Positions 1 through 7,958 of a stretch of 13,096 nt of DNA are shown piece after piece. Source of the stretch: Chloroflexia bacterium (lineage in GTDB: Bacteria > Chloroflexota > Chloroflexia > Thermomicrobiales > UBA6265); assembly GCA_013698305.1 (NCBI GenBank), contig JACCVC010000332.1, positions 1-13,096 of the forward strand, given 5' to 3'. Each line of letters begins with the position of its first letter. Within the stretch, counting starts at the first letter, position 1. Under the pieces are notes generated by a model. It searched no databases. It was given only the letters and a program-made list of their open reading frames with translations, and was not told the origin of the DNA. The position numbers were made by a program, and so were the translations under genes.

Positions 1-245
1 AGGCGCTGGTCGAGGCGCTGAAGAATAACCAGCTGGCGGGTGCAGCGCTGGATGTGACGGAGCCCGAGCCACCTGGGCCAGAAAGCCCGCTTTGGGATTG
101 CCCGCGGCTCCTGCTCACGCCGCATACCGCTGGCGCCTCAGCCCGCAAGGAACAGCGCGTGGTCGAGATCTTCCACGACAACATCATCCGATACCAGAAC
201 GGCGAGCCATTGATAAACCTCGTCGACAAGACGCGGGGGTTCTAG
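1..245 (+). CDS. D-isomer-specific 2-hydroxyacid dehydrogenase, C-terminal fragment
   Basis: This is the last 80 residues of an NAD(P)-dependent D-2-hydroxyacid dehydrogenase (the phosphoglycerate/glyoxylate/hydroxypyruvate reductase superfamily). The gene is cut by the window edge and the reading frame enters at base 3. Visible family hallmarks are LAGAALDVTEPEP, the end of the Rossmann domain with its conserved LDV-x-EP turn, and then the TPHTAG segment carrying the catalytic acid/base histidine. A normal C-terminal helix follows and ends at TAG. The substrate cannot be fixed from the tail alone. The stop lies 29 bases before the start of the following glycosidase-like gene, so the two are probably co-transcribed. 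Family assignment is secure; specificity is unknown. Confidence 0.9.
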   Translation, partial: ALVEALKNNQLAGAALDVTEPEPPGPESPLWDCPRLLLTPHTAGASARKEQRVVEIFHDNIIRYQNGEPLINLVDKTRGF

Positions 246-274
246 CCCAGACGTGGGTATTCTAGGAACAGCCG

Positions 275-1238
275 ATGCTCTACCTCCCAACCGACCACCT
301 GGTGTGGGACTTCTGGTTCGCGCCACGCCGCGATGGGGAGCCCTGGCATCTGTTTTACCTCCGCGCACCGGCAACACTCACCGACCCGGAAGAGCGGCAT
401 TGGCAGGCGGAGGTCGGTCACGCGGTCTCCGATGACCTCCATGCCTGGACCGATCTCGGCGTCGCCCTGTCGCCGTCATCTGTTCCGGGTTGGGACGACA
501 AGGCGATCTGGACCGGTTCGATCATCGAGCACGAGGGGGGTCTACTACTGGTTCTATACCGCCCTCACGCACCGCGAAGCCGCGCAGCGAATCGGGCTCG
601 CCACGTCAACCGACCTGATCAGATGGACCCGGCATCTCGGCAACCCACTGCTCGAAGCGAACCCTCAGTGGTACGAATCCGCCGATAAATCAGCGGACGG
701 ACACGTCGCCTTTCGCGATCCCTGGGTGATCCCCGATCCGGCCGGTTCCGGCTGGTTGATGTACATCACGGCCCGCGCAAAGGATGGCCCCATGGACGAA
801 CGCGGCGTCATTGGCCTGGCGCGATCCGATGATCTGATCAGGTGGACGCTTGACGGGCCGATAACGGCGCCCGGCGATTTTGCCGAGCTTGAAGTACCGC
901 AATACCTTCTTACTGATGGCAGGCACTATCTGCTCTTCTGCACCGGCAAACCGTCACGAAGGCGTCTCGCTGACCCGTCCGCGACGCCCTGGATCGGTAC
1001 CCACTACCTCACCTCGGATCGCGCCGAAGGCCCATGGACCCTCGCGCCGGACCCACCAATGGCAGCGGACACAGAGGGCCAATGGTACGCCGGTCGTGTC
1101 GTCAAAGATGACGGTCGATTGCTCTTCCTTGCCTGGCGCAGATCGAGGGATAACAGGTTCGTCGGCGGGCTGTCGGCTCCGGTCGAGATCGACGTCGACG
1201 AGCACGGCCAGCTATCGGTAGGTCTCGACGATCTCTGA
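275..1238 (+). pseudogene. GH32/GH43-like beta-propeller glycosidase, frameshifted in a G6 run
   Basis: The two halves together would make a protein of about 320 residues with the five-bladed propeller fold of GH32/GH43/GH68 enzymes, which hydrolyse fructosyl or other furanosyl sugars. The N-terminal half starts at ATG 275, six bases after AGGAA. It contains VWDFWFAPR, with the candidate nucleophile Asp12, and WHLFYL. The frame then shifts at the six Gs at 535-540. Reading continues in the other frame as VYYWFYTALTH, FRDPWV (the RDP motif that stabilises the transition state) and ELEVPQYL (candidate acid/base Glu), ending at 1238. Removing one G restores a continuous protein with all three motifs. 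It may be a recent pseudogene, a base-calling error, or a slippage-expressed gene. Cytoplasmic: no signal peptide is seen. The substrate is not resolved. Confidence 0.82.
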
Positions 1239-1322
1239 AAGAAAACCGCCTGATGCTTTTAGGCGTTGATGGATTCGAGCGTGGTACGCTTGATCTAATT
1301 CAACGCGGCTTCATCGCGCATT

Positions 1323-1347
1323 GTCGGACAGCGGTTGTCCGGCTTTT
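1323..1347 (+). terminator. Possible intrinsic terminator after the glycosidase gene
   Basis: CGGACA (1325-1330) pairs with TGTCCG (1336-1341) across a five-base loop. A G-U and a G-C pair extend the stem, and TTTT (1344-1347) follows. It lies between the broken glycosidase and the DUF4015 gene and could separate the two units. The U tract is short. A weaker 5-bp hairpin, CGCCT/AGGCG (1247-1265), sits closer to the stop. The rest of 1239-1380 shows no gene and no convincing promoter. Confidence 0.45.
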
Positions 1348-1380
1348 GCTACGTCCACGACCTGAAAACGGAGCCACATC

Positions 1381-3252
1381 ATGTCCCTGCCCTTCAACCG
1401 CCAGACGATCACCGCAGCGCATCCGTCCCGGCCCGCGCCGTGGCTGCCGTGGATCGCCAGCGCACTGTTCCTGGTCGGTCTTGTCGCCGCGATCGTCACG
1501 CTCACGGTCGCTGCCGCGACGGACGCCGAGGCTGACGATGCGTTGCGCGTCCGGGTCATTGACACGGACTCAGCCGCCGCGCTGGCTGACGCCGAGGTGT
1601 CGATCAACGACGAAGTATTCAGCACCGATGGTGATGGCTACATCCGCGTCACCTACAGCCAGCTACCCCTGACGATTGAAGTGTCACGCGATGGCTACCG
1701 CGCTCAAGAGGGCACAATCGACGAGCTTTCGGACACCAATGGCTTCGTGGTTGCGCTCCGGCAGGATGACCAGCAATCCCAGGCGCTCACCGACGTCCCT
1801 GCCCAGGACTTCACAGGCGCTTCGCCCCAGGGAACGACCGAATCCGCCCCTCAGGCGAACGCCACCGACCTGACGGGGGCCGGGACCCCCGAATCAGCTT
1901 CCGCTGACTCCATGAGCGCAACGCCGGACACGGCCCTGGCGCAGGCGCTGACGGCTACGCCCACGCCCAATGCCGTCTCGGCGTTTGCGGGGACCATCAC
2001 TGACGAGTCCGGGCAACCGCTCCAGGGCGTCATTATCACCGACGGTCAACTCACCGAGGTCACCGGTGCGGACGGGCTGTTCCAGTTCCAGCTTGCCAGC
2101 TCCAACGCCGACTCCATCCGCGTGTTCGCCCCTGGCTACGCCGAGATGAACATACCGACGTCCGACGTATCAGCAACGAATGATCTTCAACTGCAACCGC
2201 AGGATATCAGGGCGATCTACTACAACCCGAACATCTCCAACACCCAGGAAGATGTCGACCGGTTGGTCAATCTCATCAACACGACCGAAGTCAACTCGAT
2301 GGTGATCGACATCAAGGAAGAGATCATCTTCTACGATTCGCAGGTCCAGTTCTTCGTCAAGGCGGGCACCGTCCGCCCGACAATTGATCTCTCCGGCCTG
2401 CTCGCCACGCTACAGGAACACGATATCTACACGATCGCCCGGTTGGTGGTGTTCAAGGACAGCATCGTCGCCGACACCTATCCGGAGCTGGCCGTTACCA
2501 ACAACGTCACCGGCGAGGTCTGGCGGGACATGAATGGCGTGGCCTGGGTCAACCCTATGCTGCATACGCTCTGGGACGTCAACATCGAACTCGCGGTCGA
2601 GGCAGCCAACCTCGGATTCGATGAAATCCAGTACGACTACGTCCGGTTCCCGACCGACGGCGATCTCTCGACCATGGAGTTCGGCATCCCGTACACCGAG
2701 GAAAACCGCACGCTCGCGATGACGAAGTTCCTCGAACAGAGCAGACAGGCATTGATCCCGACCGGCGCGAAGCTCTCCGCCGATGTGTTTGGCTTCACCG
2801 CGCTGGTCCCCGACGACCTCGGCATCGGCCAGGACCTCGACATGTTGGCTCCACACGTCGATTACCTCAGCCCGATGGTCTACCCTAGCCACTTCCCCGA
2901 TGGCGCGATGGGGCTGAACGGGCATCCCAACAACTTCCCTTACGAAACCATCGAGATCAGCATGCGAAGCGCGCGTGACCAACTTGGCTCTGCCAGGCAG
3001 CTTCGACCATGGCTCCAGGATTTCGACTATTGGGAGATGATCCCCTATGGCGTGGAGGAAGTTCGCGCCCAGATCCAGGCGTGTGAGGATGTCGGCACGG
3101 CTGGCTGGATGCTGTGGGACCCGAACAACGTCTACACCGACGGCGCGCTCGGCCCGGACGACGGAAACTTGGCGGCATACCAGCCCACCGACGCCACGCT
3201 GGCATCGACCAACCAGGCACGAACCGGCAGCCGCCGAACACGCTACACGTAG
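1381..3252 (+). CDS. Membrane-anchored DUF4015 putative glycoside hydrolase with two carboxypeptidase-regulatory-like domains
   Basis: A 623-residue protein starting at ATG 1381 with GGAG seven bases upstream. Residues about 22-46 form one hydrophobic segment, an uncleaved signal-anchor, so the rest is probably outside the cell. Two beta-sandwich domains of the carboxypeptidase-regulatory type lie at about 53-126 (ADAEVSIND...STDGDGYIRV) and 202-275 (TDESGQPLQGVIITDG...TGADGLFQF). They are joined by a Ser/Thr/Ala/Pro-rich linker at about 127-200. Residues 278-595 match the DUF4015 (GH-like TIM barrel) family: VIDIKEE, EIQYDYVRFP (416-424), SADVFG (466-471), YLSPMVYPSHF (495-505) and GWMLWDPNN (575-583). 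The family is thought to act on cell-surface or envelope polysaccharide, but its substrate is not established. The last residues run directly into a palindrome whose first base touches the stop codon. Confidence 0.88.
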   Translation: MSLPFNRQTITAAHPSRPAPWLPWIASALFLVGLVAAIVTLTVAAATDAEADDALRVRVIDTDSAAALADAEVSINDEVFSTDGDGYIRVTYSQLPLTIEVSRDGYRAQEGTIDELSDTNGFVVALRQDDQQSQALTDVPAQDFTGASPQGTTESAPQANATDLTGAGTPESASADSMSATPDTALAQALTATPTPNAVSAFAGTITDESGQPLQGVIITDGQLTEVTGADGLFQFQLASSNADSIRVFAPGYAEMNIPTSDVSATNDLQLQPQDIRAIYYNPNISNTQEDVDRLVNLINTTEVNSMVIDIKEEIIFYDSQVQFFVKAGTVRPTIDLSGLLATLQEHDIYTIARLVVFKDSIVADTYPELAVTNNVTGEVWRDMNGVAWVNPMLHTLWDVNIELAVEAANLGFDEIQYDYVRFPTDGDLSTMEFGIPYTEENRTLAMTKFLEQSRQALIPTGAKLSADVFGFTALVPDDLGIGQDLDMLAPHVDYLSPMVYPSHFPDGAMGLNGHPNNFPYETIEISMRSARDQLGSARQLRPWLQDFDYWEMIPYGVEEVRAQIQACEDVGTAGWMLWDPNNVYTDGALGPDDGNLAAYQPTDATLASTNQARTGSRRTRYT

Positions 3253-3273
3253 GGGCAGACCCTGTGTCTGCCC
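3253..3273. repeat. Short perfect palindrome, REP-like candidate
   Basis: GGGCAGAC (3253-3260) and GTCTGCCC (3266-3273) form an 8-bp perfect stem with loop CCTGT. The TAG stop of the DUF4015 gene overlaps the preceding bases. No T tract follows on either strand, so it is a poor intrinsic terminator. Its shape resembles the dispersed intergenic palindromes common in Chloroflexota and cyanobacterial genomes, but only one copy is present here, so the repeat status is inference. Confidence 0.4.
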
Positions 3274-3294
3274 GAGAGATACCGATGCTGGCAG

Positions 3295-3320
3295 AAAACA
3301 TCGACCACTTTCGGGTCGAT
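3295..3320 (-). terminator. Intrinsic terminator of the B12/ECF operon
   Basis: Read on the minus strand, ATCGACC (3320-3314) pairs with GGTCGAT (3306-3300) over a seven-base loop. GTTTT follows (AAAA at 3295-3298 on the plus strand). It begins one base after the TAG stop of the fused ATPase gene, where the end of the four-gene minus-strand operon is expected. Confidence 0.7.
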
Positions 3321-3321
3321 G

Positions 3322-4977
3322 CTACCGTGTTTTCGGGTTCGGGGATCTGGCCGCCTCAATCACCTCCGCCGGGATTAACCAATCCTGACCGAATACCAAC
3401 TGGGTCTGGGTGGTGAAGGTCAACGATCCTCCCAGCACCTCCACTGGTGAGCCTTCCGCGATCACCTCACCGTCGCCGAGCATCACCACCCGGTCGGCTG
3501 TCTGCGCCACCAGCTCGACATCATGCGTCGCCATCAGCACCGCCCCGCCCCGCCGCCTGTAGTCGTCCAGAATCCGAACCAGGTCGGCCTTTCGCCAGGC
3601 GTCCATGCCGCGGGTTGGCTCGTCCAGCATCAGCGCCACAGGGTCGCCGGTGAGCATGATCGCCAGCGCCAGCCGCTCCTGCTCGCCCCCGCTCAGATCC
3701 CTCGGATGGCGATCGCCGAACCCTGCCAGCCCGACCCGGTCAAGGATCGTGTCGATCTCGGCAAAATCCGACCTTGTCCCCCTGTTCCGGGCAGTGAAGG
3801 CGATCTCATCCCGCACCCGCTCGGCAAAGAACATCGTCCCCGCCTGCTGCGGCAGGTAGCCGACCCGCCGCCCAAACGACGCGGGACTTCGGGTATCAAC
3901 CGACAGATCGGAAAATCGAAGCTCTCCAGCGGATAAAGGGTGATGACCCAGTAGCGATCGCATCAAAGTCGTCTTGCCGCTGCCATTGCGACCGATCACT
4001 GCCACCAGTTCGCCTTCACGGAGCGTGACATCGATGTCACGCAGGATTGTATGTTGCCCGTGACGCAAGGTCAGCCCAACTGCATCAAGCACCACATCGC
4101 CGTCTGGCGCCTTCAGCCGTCCAGGCGGGACCGGAAGCACAAGGGCACGCGCCGCCTGCCGCCCCTCCTTGACGGTCAGCGGCATCGTCTGCCACTCAAG
4201 CGCGGCTCCCACCTGCGTCACCGCAGGAAGCGCGATGGGATTCGCCTGACGGGCAAACGCGCGCGGCGTGGCGGCTGCGCTCAACCTGCCGCGATCCACC
4301 TCGAACACGCGGTCCACCCGGTGCAACAACCGTTCGAGCCGATGCTCGGAGATCACGACGGTCAACCCGAGGTCCTCGTTGAGCCGCGTGAGCGCGGTCA
4401 GCACGTCCTCCGCACCCCATGGGTCGAGCTGGCTGGTCGGCTCATCCAGCACGAGCAGGTCCGGGTGCAAGGCCAGCGCTCCGGCGATCGCTACCCGCTG
4501 GCGCTCCCCACCGGATAGGGTCGAAGGATCACGTTGCCGCAGTGGCGCGATCGACAGCAGGTCGAGGAGCTCTTCTACTCGCTTTCGCATCGTCGATCGC
4601 GGTACGCCATGCTGTTCGAGCGAGAAGGCGATGTCCTCATCGACTCTCGAGCCAAGCACTTGTGTTTCCGGATCCTGAAAAACGAACCCGACGTGGCTGC
4701 TAAGCTGATTCGGGCCGTGAAGGCGCGTCGGTATGCCACAGACCGTCACCGTCCCGCCGAACCGCCCTCCCGAAAAGTGGGGAACCAGCCCATTGAGCGT
4801 GCGCAGCAAGGTGGACTTCCCGGACCCGGAAGGTCCCACCAACAGCGCCATCTCTCCCGCATCGATATCCCAGTGCTGATGGTCGAGCGCGGCCCGCTCG
4901 CCATCCGGATAGCGAAATGACACGTCGCGAAGCTGGACGAGGGATTCACGGTCGGGGGCGATCAACTGATCGATCAT
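3322..4977 (-). CDS. Energy-coupling factor transporter, fused double ATPase (EcfA-EcfA')
   Basis: A 551-residue protein containing two complete ABC ATPase domains, which supplies both nucleotide-binding subunits of an ECF-type vitamin or metal importer from one chain. Domain 1: Walker A GPSGSGKS (48-55), Q-loop FQDPETQ (100-106), signature LSGGERQ (154-160), Walker B LLVLDEPTS (174-182), switch His212. Domain 2: Walker A GRNGSGKT (329-336), Q-loop around Gln377, LSGGEQER (428-435), Walker B LMLDEPT, switch His485. Both sites look competent. FQDPETQ is the form typical of EcfA/CbiO Q-loops. ATG 4977 was chosen because it overlaps the EcfT stop as ATGA; reading further upstream would run deep into the EcfT gene. 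Last gene of the riboswitch-controlled operon, directly followed by a terminator. Confidence 0.93.
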   Translation of the reverse strand: MIDQLIAPDRESLVQLRDVSFRYPDGERAALDHQHWDIDAGEMALLVGPSGSGKSTLLRTLNGLVPHFSGGRFGGTVTVCGIPTRLHGPNQLSSHVGFVFQDPETQVLGSRVDEDIAFSLEQHGVPRSTMRKRVEELLDLLSIAPLRQRDPSTLSGGERQRVAIAGALALHPDLLVLDEPTSQLDPWGAEDVLTALTRLNEDLGLTVVISEHRLERLLHRVDRVFEVDRGRLSAAATPRAFARQANPIALPAVTQVGAALEWQTMPLTVKEGRQAARALVLPVPPGRLKAPDGDVVLDAVGLTLRHGQHTILRDIDVTLREGELVAVIGRNGSGKTTLMRSLLGHHPLSAGELRFSDLSVDTRSPASFGRRVGYLPQQAGTMFFAERVRDEIAFTARNRGTRSDFAEIDTILDRVGLAGFGDRHPRDLSGGEQERLALAIMLTGDPVALMLDEPTRGMDAWRKADLVRILDDYRRRGGAVLMATHDVELVAQTADRVVMLGDGEVIAEGSPVEVLGGSLTFTTQTQLVFGQDWLIPAEVIEAARSPNPKTR

Positions 4978-6035
4978 CGCTTCATCACCTGATTGCCCGA
5001 ATGGGGCGCGACGATGGCAGGGATCACCAATGCCGCAAGCAGCAAGACGATGACTGGCTGCGTCTGCGGAAAGGTGAGGTCGGGATACGGATCGTAGCGC
5101 AGCGACTCCGGCGCGAGCTGGAGCGCGGTCGCGATAGTCACGAGTGGGATCAGCGCCCCCACCGTGATCGCGGTGTCGCGGCCTGTCCAGGCCGTCCGCC
5201 GATAGCAGGTTGCCCCGGGCCATGCATTTCCGCGCCCTGACCACACGAGGCCGATCACCATCGCGACACACAGCCCCATGATTCCGAGAGAAGTCATCGC
5301 CTCGCCCACCGCAAGAAGGTAGAGTCCCGCCACGGCCAGGGTCAACGCAGCGATGACTGTGAGCGCCTCGAACCTGTCAACTCGATTGGACGCGGCACGC
5401 ACGCCAAAACCGCGAGCCTCCAGCACCTCCGCGGTCGTCACCGACCGGTCGAGCCCACCCGCCAGCAACGGCACCATCAACGGCACGAAATCGCGCACTC
5501 CTCGCCACTGATGCCCTCGCGTCGCCTGGGTCTCACGAATCTCCCTCCAGGATCGGGCAAGCTGCGGCAGAAACGACCAGGCGACAGAGCCAGCGACAGC
5601 CAACCCTCCTGCACGATTCGGTAGCAACCGCATGAGCGCCGTCCACTCGATTGCCGCAGCGACCGTCGTTCCCACCGCCACCAGCACGACGATCGACAAG
5701 CCGCTCAATAGGCCATAGGCCGCGGCGTTCCAGGTCACAGCACCACCGATGATCGGAACCCGATCCGGAATCGTGAACAGTCGCTGCTCACCCACATGTA
5801 CGGTCATCATGTTGAACAGCACGCCAATCGGGACGGCGATGGTGGCGACATGCAGCAGCCAGCCGCATCCTTGTCGTCCCTGCGCAGGCAGGCATACGGA
5901 TCGCACGACGATCACGATGATCAACAGTTCAAGCAGGATCAGCGGATGTCGACCGGTAATCAGGGGCAGCGATGCCGCTGCTCCCCACAGCAGCCACGCG
6001 CGAACATCGATCGACGATTCGGAGGGGGCTTGCAT
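4974..6035 (-). CDS. Energy-coupling factor transporter permease (EcfT), extended
   Basis: About 353 residues, strongly hydrophobic, with roughly eight or nine membrane segments. It is the transmembrane coupling subunit of an ECF importer. Two short signatures mark EcfT/CbiQ proteins: TQATRGHQ at about 170-177 and VLEARGFG at about 205-211. These are the Ala-Arg-Gly-type coupling helices that sit in the grooves of the two ATPase domains. The usual EcfT is about 265 residues; here some 140 residues follow the second signature and hold about four more hydrophobic stretches, with a PYPDLTFP motif before the last. ATG 6035 gives a TGATG overlap with the preceding stop; a GTG one codon earlier (6038) is an alternative. 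The stop overlaps the ATPase start by four bases. No S component is adjacent. Confidence 0.92.
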   Translation of the reverse strand: MQAPSESSIDVRAWLLWGAAASLPLITGRHPLILLELLIIVIVVRSVCLPAQGRQGCGWLLHVATIAVPIGVLFNMMTVHVGEQRLFTIPDRVPIIGGAVTWNAAAYGLLSGLSIVVLVAVGTTVAAAIEWTALMRLLPNRAGGLAVAGSVAWSFLPQLARSWREIRETQATRGHQWRGVRDFVPLMVPLLAGGLDRSVTTAEVLEARGFGVRAASNRVDRFEALTVIAALTLAVAGLYLLAVGEAMTSLGIMGLCVAMVIGLVWSGRGNAWPGATCYRRTAWTGRDTAITVGALIPLVTIATALQLAPESLRYDPYPDLTFPQTQPVIVLLLAALVIPAIVAPHSGNQVMKR

Positions 6036-6724
6036 CACCCGACCTTCACGTCTCGGAGTCGTTGTCTGCGAATGAGAAACAGTCCCACGCCGGCCAGCAG
6101 GACGATCACGCCTGTCGAGAGCAACGTGCCGGTGATTGACGGCGATTCGTCGTCCTGCCAGACGTCGGCCGGAGCGTTCACCCAGACCCCAGACGAATCC
6201 GACGCATTGCCCGCGACGATCTCCTCGGGAGCATCAGCCAACAACGCAACTTCGGCCCAACTCAGATCCGGTAGCTGCGGGTCGTCTCCTGTCCATGCCC
6301 ACGCGACGACATCGCCGTTCTCGACCTGATAGGCGCCCCCGCCGAGCGCACTCAGCGCCCATTCGCCCGCATCGTCCTGGTTCCAGAACTGCCAGAACGA
6401 TGATTCTGGATCGCCGGTCTGGCACAGGCGTTGCCGGCACTCACTGACGTCGCAGCCAGTGCGAAAGATCGTACAGACGCCCTCCCCCAGCCCACCAAAC
6501 GAGACCGTCACCAGTGGGAGGTCTGCCACTCGCATGAGGTCAATCGCGGTCATGTCCGGATCATCAAACGCGACCACGACGTAGATCAGGTCAGCATCGC
6601 CGGTATCGACGATCATTGCCGCCGCGCCTTCAGCTTCGGCACGTTCTCCCGGCGCTTGCGCGGCAAGCGACGATGGCAACGCCAGCGCCCATATCAGCCC
6701 GAACAGTGTTGCCCAATACGACAT
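6035..6724 (-). CDS. Secreted, membrane-tethered DUF4430/transcobalamin beta-domain-like protein
   Basis: A 229-residue protein starting at ATG 6724, one base after the stop of the toroid gene. A signal peptide (about 1-22, ending ALPSSLAAQA) and a C-terminal membrane segment (about 201-218, followed by RRQR) place the body outside the cell. The central domain (about 45-145) runs IYVVVAFDDPDMTAIDLM, FWQFW (110-114) and GDVVAWAW (137-144). This resembles the beta-domain of transcobalamin/intrinsic factor (the DUF4430 layout): a strand-rich start, then a YWxY-like aromatic motif and a closing Gly-Asp-hydrophobic-Trp strand. Four cysteines at 84, 91, 96 and 101 are clustered, as if disulfide-bonded or metal-bound. 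The likely role is the second half of a corrinoid-binding pair, handing ligand to the ECF permease. Fold assignment comes from motif memory, not a search; the role is inferred from the operon and riboswitch. Confidence 0.68.
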   Translation of the reverse strand: MSYWATLFGLIWALALPSSLAAQAPGERAEAEGAAAMIVDTGDADLIYVVVAFDDPDMTAIDLMRVADLPLVTVSFGGLGEGVCTIFRTGCDVSECRQRLCQTGDPESSFWQFWNQDDAGEWALSALGGGAYQVENGDVVAWAWTGDDPQLPDLSWAEVALLADAPEEIVAGNASDSSGVWVNAPADVWQDDESPSITGTLLSTGVIVLLAGVGLFLIRRQRLRDVKVG

Positions 6725-6725
6725 C

Positions 6726-7763
6726 TCAGGCTGCCCAGGCGCCGCTCCGGAAACCGACCGGTGTGGCTGGCGGCTGCTCGACATTGGGCGCAGTCACAAT
6801 CGGCAAGGCGAACCCCGCTGCCGCCGGGATGGCTTGCGCGGTCGCGAAGAGATTGTCGGAGGTGTCCGTCTCGTTGTAGAAGAACGCTCCGGATTCGTTC
6901 TGAAAACTGGCCAGCGCCGACTCCAGATCGCCCCACCCATTGCTCCCCGGGTCATCGCCGACGGCGATCACCGCCTGGATCACGAGCGCGGTCGAGTTGG
7001 CATCCGCCACCGCGCCATCACCCGATTGGAAGGTCGCGCCGGTGTCACCGACGAGGGTGGTTTGCAGGTAGGCAAGCGCATCTCCGACCAATGGCGAGTC
7101 GCCGAGTCCAGCAGCGACCAACCCCATAATTACAAGCGCGGTGGTGTTGCTGTCCGCCGCGCCTTCAGCAGTCTCGCCGTCAAACGACCAGCCTCCTTCC
7201 GGAGTCCGCGTGTTCTCCAGCGTGGTGATCGCTTCCTCCGGAATTTCGGTGCCGGTCGCGCCAAGCGCCAGCAGTGAAAGCGCGTGATCGAAGACGCCGC
7301 TCCCGTAAAAGCCGCTCTCGGTGTCCTGTCCCATCTCTACGAGGATGAGCGGATTGATTCCCGAGATGTCGCTTGGGTTGCCCCCATAGGCGACAATTCC
7401 ATTCACGAGCTTGGCCGCCGGACCGATGCCTGACTGGGCATAGACCAACGCGCCATCATCCGACTCGAGGTAGCCAACCGCATCGTCGATGGATGTGCCC
7501 ACATCGACGCCACGCAACTGCGCCGCGACCAGCGCGATCAGCGCATCGACGGTGATGGATACCTCCGGCTCACCGCTAAAACCAATCCATGCCCCACTCG
7601 CATCTTGCTGTCCAATCAGCCAGTCCATCGCCGCCTGCAAATCGGCGCCAGATTCTCCGGACGCCGCGGGTGTCGCCTGGAAGGCGACCGCTGTCGATCC
7701 GCCAGACAGCACGAGGACCATCGCGAGCGCGGCACTCATCAGTATCGCCAACAATTGTTTCAT
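6726..7763 (-). CDS. Secreted alpha/alpha-toroid protein, transcobalamin/intrinsic-factor alpha-domain-like
   Basis: A 345-residue protein starting at ATG 7763, with AAGGAG (7778-7773) nine bases upstream. A signal peptide covers about 1-28 (ends STAVAFQA). Six helical-hairpin repeats follow at roughly 43-81, 94-127, 137-169, 178-219, 229-272 and 282-317, with prenyltransferase/squalene-cyclase-type signatures such as LIGQQDASGAW, TPEGGWSF and NTTALVIMGLVAAG. Six repeats make a closed alpha6/alpha6 barrel. The last repeat, NLFATAQAIPAAAG, followed by a Pro-rich tail, resembles the end of the alpha-domain in human intrinsic factor and transcobalamin. No DxDD cyclase motif is present, which argues against a terpene enzyme. 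As the first gene after a cobalamin riboswitch and directly before a beta-domain-like gene, it is probably an extracellular corrinoid binder. The fold is well supported; the ligand is inferred. Confidence 0.75.
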   Translation of the reverse strand: MKQLLAILMSAALAMVLVLSGGSTAVAFQATPAASGESGADLQAAMDWLIGQQDASGAWIGFSGEPEVSITVDALIALVAAQLRGVDVGTSIDDAVGYLESDDGALVYAQSGIGPAAKLVNGIVAYGGNPSDISGINPLILVEMGQDTESGFYGSGVFDHALSLLALGATGTEIPEEAITTLENTRTPEGGWSFDGETAEGAADSNTTALVIMGLVAAGLGDSPLVGDALAYLQTTLVGDTGATFQSGDGAVADANSTALVIQAVIAVGDDPGSNGWGDLESALASFQNESGAFFYNETDTSDNLFATAQAIPAAAGFALPIVTAPNVEQPPATPVGFRSGAWAA

Positions 7764-7811
7764 GCGTATTCGCTCCTTCCGAAACCGATGTCTATCATCG
7801 GCTTTTGAACC

Positions 7812-7841
7812 AAAAAACCCCGGACTCTTGCGAGTTCGGGG
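7812..7841 (-). terminator. Riboswitch expression-platform intrinsic terminator
   Basis: On the minus strand CCCCGAACTC (7841-7832) pairs with GAGTCCGGGG (7827-7818) across a GCAA tetraloop, with a single A-C mismatch, followed by TTTTTT (7817-7812). It lies between the B12 aptamer and the ribosome binding site of the toroid gene, 48 bases before its ATG. This is the position and form of an attenuator that would stop transcription when the aptamer is bound. Confidence 0.88.
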
Positions 7842-7958
7842 AATCGGTACGCAGCCACGCCAGTTACCAGAAGCGACCTGAATCCGATGACTCCGGATTG
7901 GCGAGGCTGTGTCCACATCCCCTTGAAAACGCGAAGGGTGCGCGACATATTCCGGAAT

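Noticed and set aside
2410..2982. 190-codon open frame on the minus strand inside the DUF4015 gene
   Set aside because: It is antisense to well-conserved DUF4015 sequence, has no recognisable motif, and is typical of high-GC codon bias.
4978..5271. Extended N-terminus of the fused ATPase reading back to 5271
   Set aside because: These 98 codons lie fully inside the EcfT gene in another frame, have no ABC-domain similarity, and the ATG at 4977 makes a normal ATGA coupling with the EcfT stop.
6726..7763. Squalene/terpene cyclase or prenyltransferase enzyme
   Set aside because: The repeat fold is shared, but there is no DxDD catalytic motif or zinc site, the protein is exported and short, and the B12 riboswitch context favours a binding role.
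3322..7763. CbiMNQO-type cobalt importer
   Set aside because: B12 riboswitches also control cobalt uptake and EcfT/EcfA resemble CbiQ/CbiO, but CbiM and CbiN are absent and two transcobalamin-like proteins take their place.
7764..7916. N-terminal extension of the toroid protein to 7916
   Set aside because: It would be encoded by the riboswitch expression platform, including the terminator stem. ATG 7763 has a good ribosome binding site and begins a clean signal peptide.
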